Of a stretch of DNA of 64,000 bases, positions 60,000 through 64,000 are shown one piece after another. A program made the position numbers and the translations under genes. Each line of letters begins with the position of its first letter. Positions within the stretch are counted from its first letter, which is position 1. The notes under the pieces were generated by a model. It made no database searches, was not told the origin of the DNA, and worked only from the letters and a program-made list of their open reading frames with translations. Source of the stretch: Bacillota bacterium (GTDB taxonomy: Bacteria; Bacillota; Clostridia; Christensenellales; Aristaeellaceae); contig JAEYOV010000076.1 of the NCBI GenBank assembly GCA_023411395.1, positions 186,001 to 250,000 of the forward strand. The letters run 5' to 3'.

Positions 60000-61788
60000 G
60001 GCAGCTCACCCGCCATTCCGCCAGCATCAGCGCCAGCATTGCAATGATCAGGAACGTGGTAATCTCCCGGCCATAATCCGTCACGCCCGGCCGCGACTGG
60101 TTTTCCCCCGAGCTTCCCACCACCTGGCGCACGTCGCTTTCCGAAAGGGGCACGTTCACCACAAAAGGCGTTTGTACCGTCACTCCGTTGGTAAGAGTTT
60201 GGGAAAGGGTGTACAGTCCCGCTTCGCCGGTATCGTCAAAGGGCAGCGCTGGAAAGGGAGGCGCCAGGGAAACACTTCCGCCCGAAGGGCTCTGGATCCG
60301 GGCCGACGATGTCCGCCCGTCCAGGGAAAGGGTGAGCACGTCGCCGCACAGCGCGTCCTCTATGCCGGACAGTACATCCGGCATCAGGTAATTGAGTGCG
60401 TGCATCATGAAGATGGGAAAATCAACCTGGAGAACCCAATTGCTTTCATGCAGGTCAAAGCCGATGACCACAAACCGTCCGCCGCTTGTTTCACCGGCGG
60501 ATATGAGCACGTCCCCGCCGGAAACAAGCACCGGCTGCCCTCCCGAAAGGGGAACATACTGTTTGAGCGCCACGTTTTGAAAGGAAACATGATCGGCAAA
60601 CAGTCCTGCAACCGTGCCGCCTGCCAGATTCAAAGCGGATTCCGGCGGTTTTTTCGCTCCCGGCATCACGCCCAATACTGCCGCCGGGGGCTGAAGGAAT
60701 AAAAATGATCCCGTTTCCGGCAGGGGATCGGGCTGCGCACCGTCATACACAAACAGGCTGCAATCCTGCAAGAAGGGCGCATCCTCTTTGGTCGTGCGGA
60801 TGATTTCCACATCCCCCCGCTGCGCGAGGGCTTTTTCCAGAAAGATGTTGTCTTGGCCGATCAGGGCAATCTTCTTTGGGGACCGCTCCCGCAGCGCCAA
60901 ATGGCGCAGGTTGTCGGCCGCCAGGCCGTCGGCCTCCCCGATCTCCGCCTGTATATGCATAGCGCCGGCCGGCACATCAAAACGCACGCTTTGCGTGCCG
61001 CCGGCCGGAAGCGCAACGGTGCGCGCGTCGCACAGCTGTCCGTCGGCATAGCAACGAACGGTCACGCTTGCGTCCGCGCCGTAATTTGCGATCCGGGCCA
61101 GCGCTATGAGGCCATTCTCCCGCCGGGAGGCGGTCAGAGAAAGGATGGCGCGGTTTTGTACGCCTTCCCCCACGGCAACAAGCCGCACGCCTTCCGCCCC
61201 GTCCGGGGAAAAGGTGTCGGAGAAGACGACAACATTCAGGTTTTCGATTTCCCGGCCCATGGCCCGGGCCAGGGAAAGGGCGCCGCCCAGATCGGCCTCC
61301 CCGTTTTCCGCGGTGATCAGGGAAAGCACCCGCGACGCTTCCTGCCTGTCTGCGGAGCGCGACAAAAGGTGCGCCACCTTTTTCCCGGCGGTCAATATGG
61401 TCAGCCGGTCATAAGCGCCCATGCCGTCCACAATCCGCCTGGCCTCCGAAACCGCCTGCGCAATGCGGCTCTGTCCGGAAGATGTTGCCTGCATGCTCAT
61501 GGAAACGTCAAATATCATCACCGTCTCCCCGCCCGCTTCCTCACCTTTGAGCATGGGCCGCATGAGGGACAAGGCCAGCAATAGCACAAGCAATAACTGC
61601 AAAAACATCAACAGGTTTTTTTTCAGGCGCTGAAAGGGCTTGCTGGCCGTTTGGTCCTCCAGCGTCCTGCGCCAAAGGTACGTGCTGGAAACAGGAAACT
61701 CCCGGTATTCCCTGCGCAGGATATACAATGCCAGAACGGCTAAAAGCCCCGCCAGCGCCCACGATCCCGCCGGATGAAGAAACTGCAT
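59989..61788 (-). CDS. BatA-like membrane protein with VWA domain
   Basis: 599 residues from ATG 61788 (GGAGGG five bases upstream). BatA-type N-terminus: two helices (about 5-23 and 58-76) around the SSTYLWRR...KPFQRLKKNLL linker. VWA domain begins about 89, with MIDAS DVSMS (94-98) and a later DTFS. The middle and C-terminal parts (about 260-575) are beta-rich, including a GATase-like FVVIGFDLHESNWVLQVDFPIF segment, and a final helix sits at about 575-595. Paralogous in layout to the 907-residue neighbour. It is the third gene after MoxR and DUF58. Confidence 0.87.
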   Translation of the reverse strand: MQFLHPAGSWALAGLLAVLALYILRREYREFPVSSTYLWRRTLEDQTASKPFQRLKKNLLMFLQLLLVLLLALSLMRPMLKGEEAGGETVMIFDVSMSMQATSSGQSRIAQAVSEARRIVDGMGAYDRLTILTAGKKVAHLLSRSADRQEASRVLSLITAENGEADLGGALSLARAMGREIENLNVVVFSDTFSPDGAEGVRLVAVGEGVQNRAILSLTASRRENGLIALARIANYGADASVTVRCYADGQLCDARTVALPAGGTQSVRFDVPAGAMHIQAEIGEADGLAADNLRHLALRERSPKKIALIGQDNIFLEKALAQRGDVEIIRTTKEDAPFLQDCSLFVYDGAQPDPLPETGSFLFLQPPAAVLGVMPGAKKPPESALNLAGGTVAGLFADHVSFQNVALKQYVPLSGGQPVLVSGGDVLISAGETSGGRFVVIGFDLHESNWVLQVDFPIFMMHALNYLMPDVLSGIEDALCGDVLTLSLDGRTSSARIQSPSGGSVSLAPPFPALPFDDTGEAGLYTLSQTLTNGVTVQTPFVVNVPLSESDVRQVVGSSGENQSRPGVTDYGREITTFLIIAMLALMLAEWRVSCRAG

Positions 61789-61801
61789 GCGTTCCCTCCT
61801 T

Positions 61802-62668
61802 TTAAGCGATGACGCCGCCGCGCAAAAAATTTCCAAAGGCGTCATGCATCAGATCCATATCCGAACGCAGCAGCACATACGGCATGCCGTGACGGTGGCA
61901 GTACGCCCGTGCGCCGCCTATAAACGATTCCAGGTTTTTATGGTATCTGCGCAAAAGTTCCCCGTTCACCGTCACATCCATGGGTGATCCGCCCTCGGAA
62001 TCCAAAAGACGCAGCGCGCCATTAAGCTCCGGCTCCGTCTCCTCCTTGGAAAGCACCTGCACCAGCACCGCCTGCTGCTTCCTGTACAGCAGGGAGCTTA
62101 GCGCGCCCTCGCTGCCGTCCTCCGAAAACAGGTCGCTGATCAAAACACACATGCCCCGGGAGGATTTAAGCGGGATGCGTGCCACTGCGCGGGAAAGTTG
62201 TGTGTTTCCCGAAGGCCGGATATTTTCCAGAAAGGCCGACGCCTGGATATACCCTTGCCGGCCTGCGTACACCGGGCTTTTAAGTAGCTTGTCCCCATTC
62301 AATACGGCCACGCTGAACCGGTCACCGCCGGTTACCGCCAAGTACGAAAGCATTTGGGCGACCTCCATGGCGAACGCCCACTTGCTCGGTTCGCCAAAGC
62401 CCATGGAGGCGCTGGCATCCAGGATCAGTGTGATATGCATCTCCTGCTCTTCCATGAACAGCTTCAAAAAAAGCCTGTCAAACCTGGCGTAGGCGTTCCA
62501 GTCAATGCGGCGCAGGTCGTCCCCCGGCGCGTATTCCCGAAAATCCGAAAATTCCGCCGAATCCCCCAGCGCCCGGGACCTGCGCACGCCGCCCGCCCCG
62601 CCCCGGGTATAAGCCTTCATGGCAATGCGCAAGGCATTGAGCCTGTAAAGCATGGTATCGCTCAGCAT
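61802..62668 (-). CDS. DUF58 protein of the MoxR cluster
   Basis: 288 residues from ATG 62668 (GAGGAGA upstream). Family signature FSDFREYAPGDDLRRIDWNAYARFDRLFLKLF (shown here only as positions about 40-70, key residues FREY, PGDD, RIDW) followed by a VWA-like fold with LDASASM as MIDAS. No membrane helix, unlike many DUF58 proteins that carry two. DUF58 proteins pair with MoxR ATPases as chaperone or adaptor modules. It begins ten bases after the moxR stop. Confidence 0.9.
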   Translation of the reverse strand: MLSDTMLYRLNALRIAMKAYTRGGAGGVRRSRALGDSAEFSDFREYAPGDDLRRIDWNAYARFDRLFLKLFMEEQEMHITLILDASASMGFGEPSKWAFAMEVAQMLSYLAVTGGDRFSVAVLNGDKLLKSPVYAGRQGYIQASAFLENIRPSGNTQLSRAVARIPLKSSRGMCVLISDLFSEDGSEGALSSLLYRKQQAVLVQVLSKEETEPELNGALRLLDSEGGSPMDVTVNGELLRRYHKNLESFIGGARAYCHRHGMPYVLLRSDMDLMHDAFGNFLRGGVIA

Positions 62669-62678
62669 TGAAATCTCC

Positions 62679-63668
62679 TCAACCGGCTTTTACTTCATCC
62701 ATGAGCAGTTTCAGCATCCCGTCCAACGTGTGGCCTTCCGCCAGGCCCTCGAAGTTCAGCGCCATCCGGTGGCGCAGGCACGCGGGGGCCACCGCCTTCA
62801 CATCCTCAAAGGATACGTTGTACCGTCCCATCATCAGCGCGCGCACCCTGGCGGCCATCAGCATTGCCTGGCCGCCCCGGGGGCTTGCCCCGAAGCGCAG
62901 GTATTTGCGGGCGGGTTCCGGGCTGTCAGGAAGCTCAGGATGCGTGGCCAGCACCAGCCGCAGCGCGTAATCCTGCACGGCTTTTGCCACCGGCACCTGC
63001 CTGGCCACGCCGCGCAGAAGAAGGATGTCTTCGCCGCCGGCCACCGCCTCCGCCTCACTGGGCTCCGCCGTGACCGTCATATCGATGATGCCGTTCAATT
63101 CCATAAGAGAGGGAAAGGGCACCAGGAGCTTGAACAAAAAGCGGTCCAATTGCGCCTCCGGCAATGGATACGTACCCTCCTGCTCGATGGGGTTTTGAGT
63201 TGCCAGCACAAAATATGGCTCGGGAAGCTTGCGCGTTACGCCGCCCACAGTAACGCTGTGCTCCTGCATCGCCTCCAGCAGGGCAGACTGCGTTTTGGGC
63301 GTAGCCCTGTTGATCTCATCCGCCAGCACGATGGCGGAAAACAGCGGCCCCGGTTGAAAGGAAAAGCTGTTGCCATCCCCGTTTTTCACGATAATGTTGG
63401 TGCCGGTGATGTCGGCCGGCATCAGATCGGGCGTAAACTGTATGCGGGAAAAGGGCAGGTTCAAAACCCGGCCCAGGGTTTTCACCAGCCGCGTTTTGCC
63501 TAGCCCCGGCACCCCCTCCAGAAGCACATTGCCCCCTGATATGAGCGCCATGAGCAAATGATCCACCACGTCCTTCTGCCCGACGATCTCCCTGCCAATC
63601 TGTTCCCGTATGCGTTCCACCGTTGTATGAAAAGACAATATCTCCTCTTTGCCTGCTGCCACGGTCAT
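62679..63668 (-). CDS. MoxR-family AAA+ ATPase
   Basis: 329 residues. Walker A GVPGLGKT (52-59), Walker B LADEIN (115-120), sensor LATQNPIEQEGTYPLPEAQLDRF in two overlapping family blocks, and lid region RYLRFGASPRGGQAML. MoxR ATPases drive conformational maturation of VWA/DUF58 partner complexes; the downstream DUF58, BatA-like and VWA genes are the expected partners. Ribosome site GGAGGG precedes ATG 63668, inside the 13-base gap to the upstream gene. Confidence 0.95.
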   Translation of the reverse strand: MTVAAGKEEILSFHTTVERIREQIGREIVGQKDVVDHLLMALISGGNVLLEGVPGLGKTRLVKTLGRVLNLPFSRIQFTPDLMPADITGTNIIVKNGDGNSFSFQPGPLFSAIVLADEINRATPKTQSALLEAMQEHSVTVGGVTRKLPEPYFVLATQNPIEQEGTYPLPEAQLDRFLFKLLVPFPSLMELNGIIDMTVTAEPSEAEAVAGGEDILLLRGVARQVPVAKAVQDYALRLVLATHPELPDSPEPARKYLRFGASPRGGQAMLMAARVRALMMGRYNVSFEDVKAVAPACLRHRMALNFEGLAEGHTLDGMLKLLMDEVKAG

Positions 63669-63681
63669 GGGTTTTCCCTCC

Positions 63682-64000
63682 TCATTCGATCAATGCCTGA
63701 AAGTATCCGTCCACCCACAGCCGCATGCCTTCGGGCAGCGATTCCTGCTGGGCGGCCCTGGACGCCGCCTCCTGGTAAGCGAAAATGACTTCATGGTAAG
63801 GCACCTGGCCGGACGCATCCCCAAGGCCCGGCCCCAATTGAAGCTGCTGGGATTCGCCCTCCCCCACCGCCCCGGCGGCTGCGTGTATGTCATCCGCGCC
63901 GCTCAGCCGGGTGGGGTCATAAATGGTCTCATACTGGCCCAGCTTGTATTCGGGCGGACCCGATCCTTCGCCCATGGAACCGGTCCCCGCCTTGCTCACG
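63682..64000 (-). CDS. C-terminal part of the gene upstream of moxR (cut by window edge)
   Basis: The frame is open from the window edge to the stop at 63682, so only the last 106 or so codons are visible. The visible part is hydrophilic: LGQYETIYDPTRL, then QLQLGPGLGDASGQVPYHEV and IFAYQEAASRAAQQESLPEG ending YFQALIE. I associate this C-terminal pattern (VPYxEV..Y...A...l....iP.gm...V..YF..l) with the large membrane proteins often encoded just before moxR in Clostridia. Whether it has membrane or transglutaminase domains cannot be seen here. Confidence 0.6.
   Translation of the reverse strand, partial: VSKAGTGSMGEGSGPPEYKLGQYETIYDPTRLSGADDIHAAAGAVGEGESQQLQLGPGLGDASGQVPYHEVIFAYQEAASRAAQQESLPEGMRLWVDGYFQALIE

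Noticed and set aside
1..64000. tRNA, rRNA, phage or transposase genes
   Set aside because: None recognised on either strand by reading; cloverleaf or transposase motifs were not seen, though a dedicated scan was not possible.

Overview
The window is a GC-rich (by eye) bacterial chromosome segment, almost certainly from a monoderm Clostridia (Bacillota); an uncultured Christensenellales/Oscillospirales-like lineage is my guess, not proven. Grounds: strong GGAGG-type ribosome sites with frequent TTG/GTG starts, DUF951 and COG3478 zinc-ribbon proteins, a YycJ-CPBP-RlmH cluster, an FHA-FtsW/RodA-PBP cassette, a YkuD L,D-transpeptidase, 2-oxoacid:ferredoxin oxidoreductase, and the Gram-positive form of the Pel exopolysaccharide genes. 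I saw no rRNA, tRNA, CRISPR, phage or transposase gene.

Layout. 0-3.3 kb: minus-strand pel-type operon (epimerase, PelD c-di-GMP receptor, PelE, truncated DUF2194/PelA-like), with a reading-frame problem where epimerase meets PelD. 3.6-4.8 kb: divergent pair of DUF4489-like paralogues sharing a mirrored 29-nt upstream element. 4.9-16.4 kb: transport and redox genes (CitMHS/ArsB-like permease, NCS2 purine permease, thioredoxin-reductase/AhpF-like flavoprotein, GT-C-like membrane protein, Fe-alcohol dehydrogenase, aldo/keto reductase with divergent MerR regulator, secreted L,D-transpeptidase). 16.4-22.9 kb: AraC/GyrI regulator, korAB, rlmH, CPBP protease, YycJ-like hydrolase. 23-27 kb: PBP, FtsW/RodA and FHA protein, interrupted by a 0.3-kb palindromic insert. 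27-30 kb: three signal peptidases I interleaved with an ECF sigma factor and a tiny membrane protein. 30-34.5 kb: VanY-type carboxypeptidase and two paralogous secreted Ig-like proteins. 36-41.5 kb: complete liv branched-chain amino acid ABC operon with a terminator in its leader. 41.8-44.8 kb: cytidylate-kinase-like protein, AraC regulator, GH4 glycosidase.

45.1-57.2 kb is the most coherent system: a divergent peptidoglycan-sugar salvage locus. Leftward: murR-murQ-nagZ-murK-like kinase. Rightward: NamZ-type exo-muramidase, GNAT protein, PIG-L protein lacking the usual catalytic Asp, serine hydrolase, and an LplB/LplC-type ABC importer with its binding protein. NamZ, NagZ and the serine hydrolase have no signal peptide, and no PTS gene is present, so the locus reads as an ABC-plus-kinase route that imports muropeptide sugars and breaks them down in the cytoplasm.

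57.3-64 kb: a leftward MoxR-DUF58-VWA-VWA operon, whose first gene is cut by the window edge. Several interspersed palindromic repeat families (12.97, 20.57, 24.42, 36.03 and 44.86 kb) lie between genes.
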